64,000 nucleotides of DNA from Rubrivivax sp. (GCA_024641945.1 JAHECD010000003.1:1-64000); one strand, 5' to 3'. Shown: positions 55,001-63,750, counted from the first letter of the stretch. Notes: a model not told the origin generated them from the letters alone. Numbers and translations: made by a program.

Positions 55001-55261
55001 CAGGAGCTGCGCCGGAACGACCATGCCGACGAGGGCCAGCGCGCCACCCGCCTGGTGCAACTGTGCACGTGCGCCTTGCAGCACCGACGGGTCGACCGTG
55101 TCGACGTCCGATCCGAGGATCGATTCGGATTCCTTCAGGTGCCGTCGCAGCGCCTTGTGCGCATTCTCGAGCGAGCGCCGGACTTCGTCCTGCACCCAGG
55201 ACAATGCGCTCACATCGTCGACGCCTTGCTGCATCGCTTGTTTGGGAAGTGGGGAGTTCAT
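49097..55261 (-). CDS. chpA: ChpA-type chemosensory hybrid histidine kinase of the type IV pilus system
   Basis: A 2054-residue CheA-like kinase. Hpt domains with intact histidines are seen at H746 (AFHTLKGSAR), H1081 (LAHSLAGSSA) and H1272 (LHTFKGGAR); earlier repeats in the first 700 residues are degenerate. A Pro/Ala/Asp-rich linker occupies about 790-1010. Then come the dimerisation region, ATPase domain (FEHLLRNCVTHGIEAP and GRGVGMDIVRSEV), a CheW-like domain and a C-terminal receiver with D1978 (LSDIEMPRMDGFD). With PilJ, PilI, PilG and PilH it controls twitching motility. Start MNSPLPKQAMQQ lies 16 bases after pilJ. Two proline-rich blocks may vary in length between strains. Confidence 0.92.
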   Translation of the reverse strand: MNSPLPKQAMQQGVDDVSALSWVQDEVRRSLENAHKALRRHLKESESILGSDVDTVDPSVLQGARAQLHQAGGALALVGMVVPAQLLRASEAAVQRMIERPARATTQAVDVIEHASFALLDYMARLVAGKAVAGVALFPQYRAVQELAGADRVHPADLWGREWRWRELPAEAGVEPRPVDASVRNSMEPLMLRLMRSPDRTTLRRMSDLCASLGAGSQGRPATLWRLAAALFQAQAAGLLRGDVFVKRAAPRLLAQARASANAADVSERLAQDLLFFCARAAAPSAEHPAPRLDAVRQAWALDSAEALPDYDASPLGRYDPAWIVQARKRVSAAREAWSAVAGADMHRVSTLNETFSLVGDSLRRLYPAGDELAQALSGVAAQTVQSGQSPAAPLAMEVATSVLYLEASLEDVELDHPELEQRVKRLAQRVQDVRRGAEPLPLDTWMEELYRRVSDHQTMGSVVQELRASLSEVEKEIDQYFRDPAKRDVLYPVPAQLSSMRGVLSVLGLDQASAAVLRMRDDVDALAQTEVDAHQAIGAGTFDRLAENLGALSFLIDMLSVQPQLAKSLFTFDPATGNLRAVMGQAERTPAFADSNSAPGPDLADRAEQLARAAAGNEVSDDVLASQFGRLAQQAMLAEERSLADAMSSAQAALKQTADEGERRALRADLAQTMQALAAPFAPPPLPAAAPLPAPGDDSEMREVFIEEAREVMQEARQALERLIAADRDSGADLGEMTAVRRAFHTLKGSARMVGLGEFGEAGWACEQLYNARLAQNAAMDVPLLGVTRQALDYMGEWVDAIADGRDDGHRPAPVVNAADALRTAGRVEAIEKPGAQPSIPAEPAPASVDAPPVPAPAAAADDAVEARLPEVVSTDLEPVSEVPELRELADAVPDLPAAEELDLGTFELPDLDVTATRPDGDVRRHVEAPPAPEFALDFGDLDSVAPTPVAPPPPPVHEPEPADIGMMATVPWLPMPAEGLRDEAPAPTIETIELDMSAFDEATAASDGADAAPSAFDSLPMPFEEEQVKVIGPLRIELAMFNIFLNEADELSRRLSIELAEWSTALSGPPGEDAVVLAHSLAGSSATVGFADLSTLARALEHALMRSNETNGLSPGEPDLYNEAADEIRRLLHQFAAGFLKSVTPGLVERLDDHQPEPMPAGSDVSDRDALPDLPDFKEDDTSVSFAESSGGSLGGDVPAPSLLAASDRGAAHDLDAAFAGADDSIDPDLFPIFAEEAEELLPQLHSRMREWAHRAADPGAAAACMRTLHTFKGGARLAGAMRLGERAHRLETSIEHLLADADIKPADVDPLVAQVDAIENDFTALRAALAAAAQQPAPAPEAAPVVAPEPMPVQALVSEPVEPSSPPVVEIAQEPAGVDLDDVPDGPCAEEPALAADDLADVATSLPLAAPPVDWSRFTAFDASLPVEAQERAPAVSTAAVRVRAALLDRMVNQAGEVSIARARMESDVGQLKSSLSDLTDNLDRMRSQLRDIEVQAESQISSRMEAAKAASAEFDPLEMDRFTRFQELTRMLAESVNDVATVQRSLQRTLQSTEDQLADQARLTRSLQDDLLRTRMIEFEALSERLYRVVRQAAKETQRQVKLDIVGGSIEIDRGVLDRMTAPFEHLLRNCVTHGIEAPAARVAAGKESTGAITIALHQEGNEVAVEFRDDGAGLNLERIRERAVAAGLLAADAAPSDAELADFIFTPGFSTAHSVTELAGRGVGMDIVRSEVVAMGGRIETDSTPGHGTRFRLVLPLTTAVTQVVLLRCGDVTVAVPSTLVEVVRRVRVDEVEQAYAAGTWMLGDVAVPFHWLGALLDREPRGAVAGRTVPVVVIRSAAQRVALHVDEIVGNQEVVVKNLGPQLARLPGLAGMTLLPSGAVSPIYNPVALAALYGDAARARLRAPAADTVVPVAVEPEAPAAPLILVVDDSLTVRRVTQRLLVREGYRVTTAKDGMDALERLAEEKPAVVLSDIEMPRMDGFDLVRNLRADARLADLPVIMITSRIAQKHRDYANELGVNHYLGKPYGEEELLSLVARHARRMSAPAPL

Positions 55262-55277
55262 CGGTCGGCCACCCGGA

Positions 55278-57602
55278 TCACGCGACCTTGAACCGCGCCA
55301 CCGATGCGCGCAGATCCTCGGCCGTGCGGGAGAGTTCGCGCACCATCTGCGCGGTCGATTGCGTGCCCTCGCTGGTCTGCTCGGTGACCGCGAAGATGTG
55401 CTGGATGTTTGCGGCGACCACGTTGGCCGAGCGGGCCTCTTGCAATGCCTGTGACGAGATGCGCTCGATCAGCGCCGAGAGCTCGCGCGTGACGCGGTCG
55501 ATGTCGCCGAGCGCGGAGCCGGCCGCGTCGCTCAGGCGCGCGCCCTCGACCACGCCGTTCGTCGAGCGCTCCATGGCGGCCACGGCGTCCTGCGTGTCGG
55601 TCTGAATGGTGCGTACCAGCGCCGAGATCTGGCGTGTCGCATCGGCCGAACGTTCGGCCAGGCGCTGCACTTCTTCCGCCACGACCGAGAAGCCGCGACC
55701 GGCATCACCGGCCGAAGCGGCCTGGATGGCCGCGTTCAGCGCCAGCACGTTGGTCTGCTCGGTGATGTCCGAGATCAGTTCGGTGATCTCGCCGATCTCC
55801 TGCGACGACTCGCCCAGCCGCTTGATGCGCTTGGACGTGTCCTGGATCTGGTCGCGGATGGAGTTCATGCCGCCGATCGTGTTCTGCACCGCAGTCAGAC
55901 CGGATTCGGCCGCCTGGAGCGACTGACGTGCCACCTGCGCGGTGCGCTGCGCCTGGGCCGACACCTCGTTGATTCGCCCGGCCATCTGCAGCACCGATTC
56001 GCCCGTGTCCCGGATCTCGCGCAGCTGTTCGGCCGAGGCGGCCAGCAGTTCGGTGGACGTCTGCTCCACCTGCTGCGTGGTGTCGGTCACGCGCTCCACC
56101 GTGCTTTGCACCTGCGACACCAGGGTGCGCAGCTCTTCCACCGTGTAGTTCACCGAATCGGCAATCGCGCCGGTGATGTCCTCCGTCACCGTCGCCTGCT
56201 GCGTGAGATCGCCCTCGGCGACCGTCTGCAATTCGTTCATCAGGCGAAGAATGGCCGCCTGGTTGGCGTCGTTCACGCGCTTGGCTTCCTGCTCCTGGCG
56301 CTCGGCCTCGGCACGCTGCATGTCGGCCGCGCTGGAGCGCGTGACCTGGTCGTGCACGAAGAGGCGCAGCAGTCCGGCACCGCCGGCCAGCATCAGCAGG
56401 GCCGAGAACACGGCGACGGCCAGGTGCAGCGGCCCGAATCCACCGGCGACCGACAAGCGTTGCTGCAACTCGTCGAGTCCCTTGCGAAGCGGCTCGCTGT
56501 CCTTCAGGATTGCCGACTGTGCCTGCCGCGTGGCGACGAGGTTCTGCAGGTTGCCCAGGATCGCACCCGCCTGATTTCGCATCTCGGCGTACTGACCCGC
56601 CAAGGTCTTGAGGCGCTCCGACGTGGCACCGTCGCGCGTGCCCGGCAGGCGCATCTCGGGGTTGCCCGAGGCCAGCCCTTCGCTCAGCTCGCGAAACTGG
56701 TTCAGGTCCTTGCCGAGCAGGAAAACCGCCTCGGGGCTCACGCCCTCGAGCGTGAGGAATTCATTGGCACTCTTGCCGATGCGCTGCGTCAGCATGACGA
56801 GCTGGCCCGTTGCGGCCAGTTCGGCCGGCGTGCCACCGTTCTGCAGTTTCGTCGCGGCCAGCGCCTCGGCGGTCTCGAGCAGCTCGCTCGACTGGCGGTT
56901 GATCGCGCGCAGCGCGACACCGACCTGCGTGAGGGTCTTTTCCTGCGCCAGAACGAGGCCTGCATTCTTCTCGGCGCGGTCGGCCAGCGTGACGAGCGGA
57001 TCGACGGCGTCCATGAACGGCGGCGCCACCGCGTCGATGTCGGCGTCGCCCGTGCGCAGCGCGCGCAGGTTCTTGGCCAGCACCTGGGAACTGTCGCGCA
57101 CTTCGGCAAAGGCCGGAATGCTGCCCACGAGGGCCTGGGTCACCGACTTGGCAAGCCGCTGCGACTGCATCTGCGCCTGGCCCGTCGCGCCGATCTGGAC
57201 GGCGGCGCGGTTCGACGCGCCGATGCCCAGCACGATGGCCGCGGTCAGCAGCAACATGCCGAAGACGACCATGCCGAACAGGATGCGCTGCTGCATCGCC
57301 ACCGGCTGATTGCCGATGAACGGCAGGCCGGCGGGCAGCGGTGCGGGCACCGGGCGATCTTCGGCCAACGCACGCGTATCGCCGAAGCCGGTGCCCATCT
57401 CTGAAGGGGCCGCCTCGGAGATGATGGACGAGTCCGGCGACTGCGCCAGCGTGGTCATCGCTGCGCGATCGGCGGCGCGTGTGTCGATTTCATCGTCGAT
57501 GCCGGGGAGCGACGGGGTGTCGTCCTCGAACGGCGCGGTCAGTGCGGCGTCGGCCGGTTCGTCGTGTGCCCCGCGGGACTTGAAACGATCGATGAAACCC
57601 AT
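55278..57602 (-). CDS. pilJ: methyl-accepting chemotaxis protein PilJ
   Basis: A 774-residue receptor. An acidic cytoplasmic start of about 80 residues precedes the first membrane helix ([21 protein letters not shown]), then a periplasmic region with two PilJ-type repeats, a second helix ([21 protein letters not shown]) near residue 390, and a cytoplasmic signalling domain with the hairpin tip [17 protein letters not shown]. It senses surface contact or pilus state and feeds ChpA. The start [11 protein letters not shown] at 57602 has AAGGA upstream; the 51 codons before it overlap pilI and are not coding. Confidence 0.93.
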   Translation of the reverse strand: MGFIDRFKSRGAHDEPADAALTAPFEDDTPSLPGIDDEIDTRAADRAAMTTLAQSPDSSIISEAAPSEMGTGFGDTRALAEDRPVPAPLPAGLPFIGNQPVAMQQRILFGMVVFGMLLLTAAIVLGIGASNRAAVQIGATGQAQMQSQRLAKSVTQALVGSIPAFAEVRDSSQVLAKNLRALRTGDADIDAVAPPFMDAVDPLVTLADRAEKNAGLVLAQEKTLTQVGVALRAINRQSSELLETAEALAATKLQNGGTPAELAATGQLVMLTQRIGKSANEFLTLEGVSPEAVFLLGKDLNQFRELSEGLASGNPEMRLPGTRDGATSERLKTLAGQYAEMRNQAGAILGNLQNLVATRQAQSAILKDSEPLRKGLDELQQRLSVAGGFGPLHLAVAVFSALLMLAGGAGLLRLFVHDQVTRSSAADMQRAEAERQEQEAKRVNDANQAAILRLMNELQTVAEGDLTQQATVTEDITGAIADSVNYTVEELRTLVSQVQSTVERVTDTTQQVEQTSTELLAASAEQLREIRDTGESVLQMAGRINEVSAQAQRTAQVARQSLQAAESGLTAVQNTIGGMNSIRDQIQDTSKRIKRLGESSQEIGEITELISDITEQTNVLALNAAIQAASAGDAGRGFSVVAEEVQRLAERSADATRQISALVRTIQTDTQDAVAAMERSTNGVVEGARLSDAAGSALGDIDRVTRELSALIERISSQALQEARSANVVAANIQHIFAVTEQTSEGTQSTAQMVRELSRTAEDLRASVARFKVA

Positions 57603-57642
57603 GATCTGAAATCCTTCCGTTGTGGCCGCTGCGGGCCACAGG

Positions 57643-58182
57643 TCACGCGGCAAGCGGTGCCGCGATCGAGAGAAACTGTTCGTGGATCGCCAGTTCCGCG
57701 AGGTCGAGTTCCTGCCACGGCCGGCCCTGTTCGTCGCGCCATTGGCGGCGCGCAAACGCAGGCAGACCCGGGGCGGCAGGGTCGGCGGTCATCTGGTCGG
57801 CATGGCGAAGGCCGGCCAGGCGGTCCACCCGCAGCGCACACAGCGCTCCGAGCACGGGATTCAAAGCCACCAGGCGGGCCGCGTCGCGACCGGCGATGTC
57901 GGCAGGCACCTCGGGGCGCAGGCCCAGGAAGGCGCCGAGATCGACCACACCATGAAGCCCGCCGCGCAGGTTGGCGACACCGCAGAACCACGGGCGTGTA
58001 TGGGGCAGCGCACGCAGCCCGGCGGCCGAGAAGATCTCTCCCGCCTGGTCCAGCGGCAGAAGGAACCCACCGCCACCCGCCTCGACGGCCAGCCACGAGG
58101 TGCGGCGCTCTTCCGTGCGTGCAGCCTGCATCCGCTCGGCCAGCCGCGCCTGGAGTTCACGCAAAGCTTCGCGTTGTGCCAT
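57643..58182 (-). CDS. pilI: CheW-like adaptor PilI
   Basis: A 179-residue CheW-family coupling protein linking PilJ to ChpA. The CheW fold is indicated by [32 protein letters not shown] and [14 protein letters not shown]. Part of the pilG-pilH-pilI-pilJ-chpA operon; it starts 62 bases after pilH. Confidence 0.93.
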   Translation of the reverse strand: MAQREALRELQARLAERMQAARTEERRTSWLAVEAGGGGFLLPLDQAGEIFSAAGLRALPHTRPWFCGVANLRGGLHGVVDLGAFLGLRPEVPADIAGRDAARLVALNPVLGALCALRVDRLAGLRHADQMTADPAAPGLPAFARRQWRDEQGRPWQELDLAELAIHEQFLSIAAPLAA

Positions 58183-58244
58183 GGCTTATTGCCGGACGTG
58201 CCGGCAGGGTTCGAGCGAACGGGGGTCGGCGGGCTGAACGTAGA

Positions 58245-58610
58245 TCATTCGAGGGACTTGATCTTGGCGATCAGTTCGTCACCGTCGACCGGCTTGACGA
58301 TGTAGTCACGTGCACCCTGGCGCATACCCCAGACCCGGTCGGTTTCCTGGTTCTTGCTCGTGCACATGATGACGGGGATGGTCGACCAGCGCGGGTCGCG
58401 CGTGATCGCACGCGTGAGCTGGAAACCGTTCTGGCCCGGCATCACGACATCCATCAGGATCAGGTCGGGCGACTCCTCGGCCAGACGGCGCAGGGCGTCT
58501 TCGCCGTTCTCTGCCGTTCGCACGGCATAGCCGCGGCGCGTGAGCAGGCCGCTGACGTGGTGCAACTCGGTCTTCGAGTCGTCGACGAGGAGGATCTTGT
58601 GGATCGGCAT
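58245..58610 (-). CDS. pilH: response regulator PilH
   Basis: A 121-residue single receiver domain. The acidic pocket is D10/D11, the phospho-acceptor D53 (LILMDVVMPGQNG), and the conserved lysine near residue 105 lies in IVKPVDGDEL. It takes phosphate from ChpA and acts as the phosphate sink or retraction-side output of the twitching system. Start MPIHKILLVDDS at 58610, 35 bases after pilG. Confidence 0.95.
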   Translation of the reverse strand: MPIHKILLVDDSKTELHHVSGLLTRRGYAVRTAENGEDALRRLAEESPDLILMDVVMPGQNGFQLTRAITRDPRWSTIPVIMCTSKNQETDRVWGMRQGARDYIVKPVDGDELIAKIKSLE

Positions 58611-58645
58611 CGGGGGTTCCTGCGGATCGGGTCGGATTGGCGCCG

Positions 58646-59044
58646 TCAGTTCACCACGGACCGGAACTGCTCGACGGCGCGGAGCAGCTGCTCCTTGGTG
58701 AAGGGCTTGGTGAGGTAGTCCTGACTGCCCACCATGCGGCCACGCGCCTTGTCGAACAGCCCGTCCTTGCTGGACAACATGATGACCGGCACATGGGCGA
58801 ACTTGGGATTTCGCTTGATGATCGCGCAGGTCTGATAACCGTCCAGACGCGGCATCAGGATGTCGCAGAAGACGATATCCGGCGCGTGGTCGTTGACCTT
58901 GGACAAAGCGTCGAAGCCGTCTTCGGCAAGCACCACGACATGGCCGCCCTGGCGCAGGAAGATCTCGGCGCTGCGGCGTATCGTGTTGCTGTCGTCGATG
59001 ACCAGCACGCGGGCCCCGGGGGGCGTTTCGATCTCGTTTTGCAC
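58646..59044 (-). CDS. pilG: response regulator PilG
   Basis: A 132-residue single receiver domain. The phospho-acceptor is D61 (IVFCDILMPRLDGYQ), with VLVIDDSNTIRRSAEIFL at the start and YLTKPFTKEQLL at the end. It is the partner output of PilH in pilus control. The start is taken as GTG at 59044, with GGAG eight bases upstream; a longer frame upstream is open but lacks a ribosome site. First Pil gene after the rubredoxin gene. Confidence 0.93.
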   Translation of the reverse strand: MQNEIETPPGARVLVIDDSNTIRRSAEIFLRQGGHVVVLAEDGFDALSKVNDHAPDIVFCDILMPRLDGYQTCAIIKRNPKFAHVPVIMLSSKDGLFDKARGRMVGSQDYLTKPFTKEQLLRAVEQFRSVVN

Positions 59045-59170
59045 CTTCGCGTTCTCCTGCAGCGTCGTCCGGCCGAGGTGCAATCTGATCCATGACCGTC
59101 GGGTGGGGCCCCGATCGGCGGGTGCGCCCTTGGCGGGCTGCATCCGCCGGCGGCGCGAACGCCCGGCTTT

Positions 59171-59344
59171 CTAGATCTGCACCATCTCGAAATCTTCCTT
59201 GCGAGCACCGCACTCCGGACAGGTCCAGTTCATCGGCACGTCGGCCCAGGCGGTGCCTGGAGCGATGCCATGTTCGGGGTCCCCTGCGGCTTCGTCAAAG
59301 ATCCAGCCACAGATCAGGCACATCCAGGTACGCGCGTCACTCAC
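59171..59344 (-). CDS. rubredoxin
   Basis: A 57-residue iron protein with the four iron ligands in two pairs, C9/C12 (MCLICGW) and C42/C45 (WTCPECGARKEDFEMV). It carries electrons in small redox chains; the partner is unknown. Start is GTG at 59344. It lies upstream of pilG in the same direction, an arrangement repeated in many beta- and gammaproteobacteria. Divergent from thiD over 153 bases. Confidence 0.95.
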   Translation of the reverse strand: MSDARTWMCLICGWIFDEAAGDPEHGIAPGTAWADVPMNWTCPECGARKEDFEMVQI

Positions 59345-59362
59345 GATAGAAGCTTCGGATCA

Positions 59363-59384
59363 CTACAATGGTCGATGATTGTAG
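59363..59384. repeat. inverted repeat upstream of rubredoxin
   Basis: CTACAAT (59363-59369) and ATTGTAG (59378-59384) form a 7-bp inverted repeat with an 8-base spacer, 19 bases before the rubredoxin start. Read on the minus strand, TACAAT at 59383-59378 could be the -10 box of the rubredoxin-pil transcript. The dyad could therefore be an operator over the promoter or two overlapping -10-like boxes. Confidence 0.4.
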
Positions 59385-59389
59385 CCACC

Positions 59390-59418
59390 CGCATTTGCAG
59401 AAAAGCACGCATTTGTAG
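59390..59418. repeat. two 11-base direct repeats between rubredoxin and thiD
   Basis: CGCATTTGCAG (59390-59400) and CGCATTTGTAG (59408-59418) are direct repeats differing at one base, with an 18-base period. They are close to where the -35 region of the minus-strand promoter would be. They could be binding sites for an activator; this is not shown. Confidence 0.35.
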
Positions 59419-59447
59419 GCACATACGCAACGATCCTAAGGCTCCGC

Positions 59448-59453
59448 TATAAC
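59448..59453 (+). promoter_or_regulatory. candidate -10 box of thiD
   Basis: TATAAC lies 44 bases before the thiD ATG, in the A+T-rich region shared with the rubredoxin promoter. The -35 is not convincing. Confidence 0.35.
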
Positions 59454-59497
59454 TTCTGAAAGGCGCTCCGGATCCCTCCGCGGGCGGCCGTTTCCCG

Positions 59498-60469
59498 ATG
59501 CATCCCGAACCCCACGACAGTGCCGCGCCAGAAGAGGCGGCCCAGGAGCCCGCACCCCCCGCGTGCGTGTTGACCTTCAACGTGAACGACGCCAGCGGCG
59601 CTGGTGGCCTGGCCGGCGACGTGGCGACGATAGCCGCGATGGGCGCGCATCCGCTGCCCGTGGTCACGTCCATCGTGATGCGTGACACGGCGGAGGTCTT
59701 CGATCACCACCCGATCGACGACGAAGCTGTCACCGAGCAGGCGCGAACGATCCTCGAGGACGTCACGATCTCCGGATGGAAGGTCGGCTTCCTGGGCTCG
59801 GCCGACATCGTGAGCGCCGTGGCCGAGGTGCTTTCCGACTATTCGGAAATTCCGCTCGTCGCCTATATGCCAGACCTGTCCTGGCTCGACGAGGACCAGC
59901 TGCAGCCCTATCTGGACGCCTACCGCGAACTGATCCTGCCGGCGACCGAAGTGCTCGTGGGCAACCACAAGACGCTCACCGACTTTCTGTTGCCCGAATG
60001 GGACAGCGAGCGCCCGGCATCGGCACGCGAACTGGCCGTGGCGGCCGGCGAGCGCGGCACGCGGTACGTGCTCGTTACCGGCATCATGCTGCCGGCCAAG
60101 GTGGGCAAGGATGGCACGGAGCAATTCATCGACAACGTGCTGGCCTCGCCGCAGGGCGCCTTGACGGGCGAGAAGTTCGAGCGCTTCGACGCCGGGTTCG
60201 TCGGCGCCGGCGAGACACTCTCGGCCGCGCTGGCGGCGCTGCTGGCGGCCGGCAGCGAACTGCAGGCCGCCGTCGGCGAAGCGCTCGCCTTTCTCGACCA
60301 GAGCCTGGACGCGGGTTTCAGGCCCGGCATGGGCAATATCGTGCCCGACCGGTTCTTCTGGGCCCTGCCGCCGGCCGAGGAGGGCGACGAGCCGCCCACC
60401 GGCGGATCGTCCTTCGAGGACCCCGACGAAGGCCACAACGGAAAGGGAGCACCGCGCCGTGTCCACTAA
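59498..60469 (+). CDS. thiD: hydroxymethylpyrimidine/phosphomethylpyrimidine kinase (ThiD-like)
   Basis: A 323-residue ribokinase-fold enzyme of thiamine synthesis that phosphorylates the pyrimidine moiety. The family region [27 protein letters not shown] is present, with N and D where others have AGSDPSGGAG, and the anion-hole region [21 protein letters not shown] replaces the classical GTGC. These changes make it a slightly divergent ThiD; activity is likely but not certain. ATG at 59498. Its end overlaps hemL by 11 bases; the C-terminal 40 residues are acidic and look extra. Confidence 0.85.
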   Translation: MHPEPHDSAAPEEAAQEPAPPACVLTFNVNDASGAGGLAGDVATIAAMGAHPLPVVTSIVMRDTAEVFDHHPIDDEAVTEQARTILEDVTISGWKVGFLGSADIVSAVAEVLSDYSEIPLVAYMPDLSWLDEDQLQPYLDAYRELILPATEVLVGNHKTLTDFLLPEWDSERPASARELAVAAGERGTRYVLVTGIMLPAKVGKDGTEQFIDNVLASPQGALTGEKFERFDAGFVGAGETLSAALAALLAAGSELQAAVGEALAFLDQSLDAGFRPGMGNIVPDRFFWALPPAEEGDEPPTGGSSFEDPDEGHNGKGAPRRVH

Positions 60470-61748
60470 CGAAGAGCTGTTCGCACGTGCGCAGCGGGTC
60501 ATCCCGGGCGGCGTCAATTCGCCGGTGCGTGCCTTCCGGGCCGTCGGCGGCACGCCGCGGTTCATCCAGCGCGCCGAAGGCGCCTATATCTTCGACGCCG
60601 AAGGCAAGCGCTATATCGACTACATCGGGTCCTGGGGCCCGATGATCCTCGGCCACGGGCACCCGTCCGTGCTGGAGGCCGTGCAGAAGGCGGCTGCCGA
60701 CGGGTTCAGCTTCGGCGCGCCCACGGAACGCGAGATCGAACTCGCCGAGACCATCATCGGCCTGGTGCCGAGCGTCGAGCAGGTGCGCCTGGTCAGTTCG
60801 GGCACCGAGGCCGGCATGAGCGCGCTGCGGCTCGCACGCGGCGCGACGGGACGCAGCAAGATCGTCAAGTTCGAGGGCTGTTACCACGGCCACGCCGATG
60901 CGCTGCTGGTCAAGGCCGGCTCGGGGCTCGCGACCTTCGGCCACCCCACCAGTGCCGGCGTGCCGCCGGAGGTCGTGCAGCACACGCTGGTGCTCGAGTA
61001 CAACAACGTTGCCCAACTCGACGAGGTCTTCGCCACGCAGGGCGGCGAGATCGCCTGCGTGATGATCGAGCCGATCGCCGGCAACATGAACTTCGTGCGG
61101 GCCAGCGTGCCGTTCATGTCGCGTCTGCGCGAGCTCTGCACGAAACACGGTGTGCTGCTCGTCTTCGACGAGGTGATGACGGGGTTCCGCGTCGCACTCG
61201 GCGGTGCGCAAAGTGTCTACGCCGGACTGATCCCGGGTTTCAGGCCCGACATGAGTGTCTTCGGCAAGGTCATCGGTGGCGGCATGCCGTTGGCGGCCTT
61301 CGGCGGCACGCGGGACGTGATGTCGATGCTGGCGCCCCTCGGCCCGGTCTACCAGGCCGGCACGCTGTCGGGCAACCCGGTGGCCACCGCGTGCGGGCTG
61401 GCCACGCTGAAGGAAATCGCGAAACCCGGCTATTTCGACGCGCTGTCGGCACGCACCCGGTCACTCGTCCAAGGCCTGACACAGGCGGGCAAGTCCATCG
61501 GCATCCCGCTGGTGGGCGACAGTGAAGGCGGCATGTTCGGCTTCTTCTTCGCTTCAGAACTGCCACAGAACTACGGCGTGGTGATGGGCACCGACAAGGA
61601 GCGATTCAACCGCTTCTTCCACGGCATGCTCGACCGCGGCGTGTACCTGGCGCCCGCGCTGTACGAAGCGGGTTTCGTCAGCTCGGCGCACTCCGCGGCA
61701 GACATCGCCGCCACCGTGCACGCGGCCGAAGAGGCGCTGCGCGGCTGA
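60459..61748 (+). CDS. hemL: glutamate-1-semialdehyde 2,1-aminomutase
   Basis: A 429-residue PLP enzyme that makes 5-aminolevulinate for heme synthesis. The PLP lysine is K270 in [11 protein letters not shown], and [27 protein letters not shown] and [16 protein letters not shown] are intact. The start is GTG at 60459, inside the end of thiD, with GGAGCACC upstream. The product feeds the heme A pathway encoded by ctaA/ctaB elsewhere in the window. Confidence 0.97.
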   Translation: MSTNEELFARAQRVIPGGVNSPVRAFRAVGGTPRFIQRAEGAYIFDAEGKRYIDYIGSWGPMILGHGHPSVLEAVQKAAADGFSFGAPTEREIELAETIIGLVPSVEQVRLVSSGTEAGMSALRLARGATGRSKIVKFEGCYHGHADALLVKAGSGLATFGHPTSAGVPPEVVQHTLVLEYNNVAQLDEVFATQGGEIACVMIEPIAGNMNFVRASVPFMSRLRELCTKHGVLLVFDEVMTGFRVALGGAQSVYAGLIPGFRPDMSVFGKVIGGGMPLAAFGGTRDVMSMLAPLGPVYQAGTLSGNPVATACGLATLKEIAKPGYFDALSARTRSLVQGLTQAGKSIGIPLVGDSEGGMFGFFFASELPQNYGVVMGTDKERFNRFFHGMLDRGVYLAPALYEAGFVSSAHSAADIAATVHAAEEALRG

Positions 61749-61767
61749 CCGCTGGCGCCGGCCGCCC

Positions 61768-61796
61768 TGTCCGTGCGCAGGGTCGGCTTCTAGAAT
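61768..61796 (+). promoter_or_regulatory. candidate promoter of mpl
   Basis: TGTCCG (61768-61773) and TAGAAT (61791-61796) are 17 bases apart. The start of transcription would fall at about 61803, two bases before the mpl ATG, so the message could be leaderless. No Shine-Dalgarno element is present in the short gap. The -35 match is weak. Confidence 0.5.
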
Positions 61797-61804
61797 CCCG
61801 ACCC

Positions 61805-63166
61805 ATGCACCTCCACATCCTGGGCATCTGCGGCACGTTCATGGGCGGGCTGGCCGCGCTGGCCCGCGAGGCGGGCCACAAGGTCACGGGCTGCGACACC
61901 AATGTCTACCCGCCGATGAGCGACCAGTTGCGGGCGCTCGGCATCGAGCTGATCGAGGGCTTTGGCGCGGACCAGATGGCGCTCGCGCCCGATGTCTTCG
62001 TCGTCGGCAACGTCGTCACGCGTGGCAACCCGCTGATCGAGGCGGTGCTCGATGCCGGCGCGGCCTACACGAGCGGGCCGCAGTGGCTGGCCGAGCACGT
62101 GCTGTTCGGGCGCCACGTGTTGGCTGTCGCGGGCACACACGGCAAGACCGGCACCACGTCCATGCTGGCGTGGATCCTCGAATTGGCGGGCCTGAAGCCG
62201 GGGTTCCTGGTGGGCGGCGTTCCGCAGAACTTCGATATCTCGGCGCGCCTCGGCGACGGCGCCACCTTCGTCATCGAGGCCGATGAATACGACACCGCGC
62301 TATTCGACAAGCGCAGCAAATTCGTTCACTACCGGCCGCGCACGGCGATCCTGAACAACCTCGAGCATGACCACGCCGATATCTTCCCGGATCTGGCGGC
62401 GATCGAGACGCAGTTCCATCACCTCGTGCGCACGGTGCCGTCGACCGGGCGGCTCGTGGTGAATGCACGCGACGAGGCGCTGCAGCGGGTGTTGCAGCGC
62501 GGCTGCTGGAGCGACGTGCAGCGCTTCGGCACGCGGCGCGAAGAGCCGGGCGGCTTGTGCGCCCGCGGCGAACCGCATGCGTTCGACGTGCTGCGCGGCA
62601 GCCTGCGCATCGGGCGGGTCGACTGGGAGCTGATCGGCGAGCACAACCAGTTGAACGCGCTCGCGGCGATCGGCGCGGCCGAGCATGTCGGCGTGGCGCC
62701 CGAGGATGCGGCGTCCGCGCTCGGCAGCTTCCGCAACGTGCGCCGTCGCATGGAATTGCGCGGCGAGATCGACGGTATCAAGGTCTACGACGACTTCGCG
62801 CACCATCCCACGGCGATGCGCAGCACCGTCGACGGCCTGCGGCGCAAGGTCGGCATCGACCGGATCCTGGCGATTTTCGAACCACGCTCCAACACCATGA
62901 AGCTCGGCACCATGAAAGCGCAGCTGCCCTGGGCGCTGGAAGAGGCCGACCTCAGCTTCTGCCTGCAGGGCAATTACGGCTGGAGCGCCCACGATGCGCT
63001 GGCCCCGATGGGGCACCTGGCGGTGGTGGCCGACTCGGTCGATGCGCTCGTGGCGCAGATCGTCCAGGTGGCGCAGCCGGGCGACCACCTGCTGTGCATG
63101 AGCAACGGAGGGTTCGGCGGCATCCACGCCAAGCTGCTCGACGCGTTGAAGGCACGCGCCCGGTGA
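61805..63166 (+). CDS. mpl: UDP-N-acetylmuramate:L-Ala-gamma-D-Glu-meso-DAP ligase
   Basis: A 453-residue Mur-ligase-family enzyme that recycles the tripeptide of old peptidoglycan by joining it to UDP-MurNAc. The ATP loop is GTHGKTGTTSM from residue 110, and the later EADEYDTALFDKRSKFVHY and YDDFAHHPTAM stretches are typical. It begins with the MHLHILGICGTFMGGLA dinucleotide motif. The downstream esterase start overlaps its stop. Full length. Confidence 0.96.
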   Translation: MHLHILGICGTFMGGLAALAREAGHKVTGCDTNVYPPMSDQLRALGIELIEGFGADQMALAPDVFVVGNVVTRGNPLIEAVLDAGAAYTSGPQWLAEHVLFGRHVLAVAGTHGKTGTTSMLAWILELAGLKPGFLVGGVPQNFDISARLGDGATFVIEADEYDTALFDKRSKFVHYRPRTAILNNLEHDHADIFPDLAAIETQFHHLVRTVPSTGRLVVNARDEALQRVLQRGCWSDVQRFGTRREEPGGLCARGEPHAFDVLRGSLRIGRVDWELIGEHNQLNALAAIGAAEHVGVAPEDAASALGSFRNVRRRMELRGEIDGIKVYDDFAHHPTAMRSTVDGLRRKVGIDRILAIFEPRSNTMKLGTMKAQLPWALEEADLSFCLQGNYGWSAHDALAPMGHLAVVADSVDALVAQIVQVAQPGDHLLCMSNGGFGGIHAKLLDALKARAR

Positions 63167-63750
63167 CCCTGACGCACCTGCTTTACCTGCATGGGTTTCG
63201 CTCCTCGCCGCAATCGGCCAAGGCGCGTCGGCTCGAGGCCTGGCTGGCAAGCCATCGGCCCCGCGTCCATTGGTGGTGCCCGCAGCTGCCGCCGTCGCCA
63301 CGCGCGGCCATGGCCCAGGTGATGGGCGGCATCGCGGCATGGCCGCGCGAATCGTCGGCAGTGGTGGGCAGCTCCCTCGGCGGCTTCTACGCGACCGTCG
63401 TGGCCGAGGCCACCGGCTGGCCGGCCGTGCTGCTGAACCCGGCCATCGAACCTGCGCGCGACCTCGAGAAGTACATCGGCGAACAGACGGCCTTCCATGC
63501 CCCGGAGGAGCGGTTCTTCTTCCGTCCTGAATTCATCGACGAATTGCGCGCGATGGCGCCGGGCCCGATTTCGCGGCCCGGGCGCTACGCCTCGGTCATC
63601 GCCAAGGGCGACGAGGTGCTCGACTGGCGCGAGATGACCGCGCGCTATCCCGGTGCCCAGATCCGCCTGCTGGACGGCGGCGACCACGCATTGAGCGACT
63701 TCGACGACCACCTCCCCTTCATCCTGGACCACCTCGACCCATGCGACTGA
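63163..63750 (+). CDS. YqiA-like esterase
   Basis: A 195-residue alpha/beta hydrolase. It begins LLYLHGFRSSPQSAKA, with the nucleophile elbow VGSSLGGFYA (S71) and the late GGDHALSDF carrying the likely catalytic histidine. YqiA/YcfP-type proteins hydrolyse short esters. The start is GTG at 63163, overlapping the mpl stop; the end overlaps the SDR gene by 10 bases, so three genes appear coupled. Confidence 0.9.
   Translation: MTLTHLLYLHGFRSSPQSAKARRLEAWLASHRPRVHWWCPQLPPSPRAAMAQVMGGIAAWPRESSAVVGSSLGGFYATVVAEATGWPAVLLNPAIEPARDLEKYIGEQTAFHAPEERFFFRPEFIDELRAMAPGPISRPGRYASVIAKGDEVLDWREMTARYPGAQIRLLDGGDHALSDFDDHLPFILDHLDPCD

Noticed and set aside
51950-55291. Open frame of 1113 codons on the plus strand across chpA
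   Set aside because: Antisense to the ChpA gene, Arg/Gly/Gln-rich, without domains or a ribosome site.
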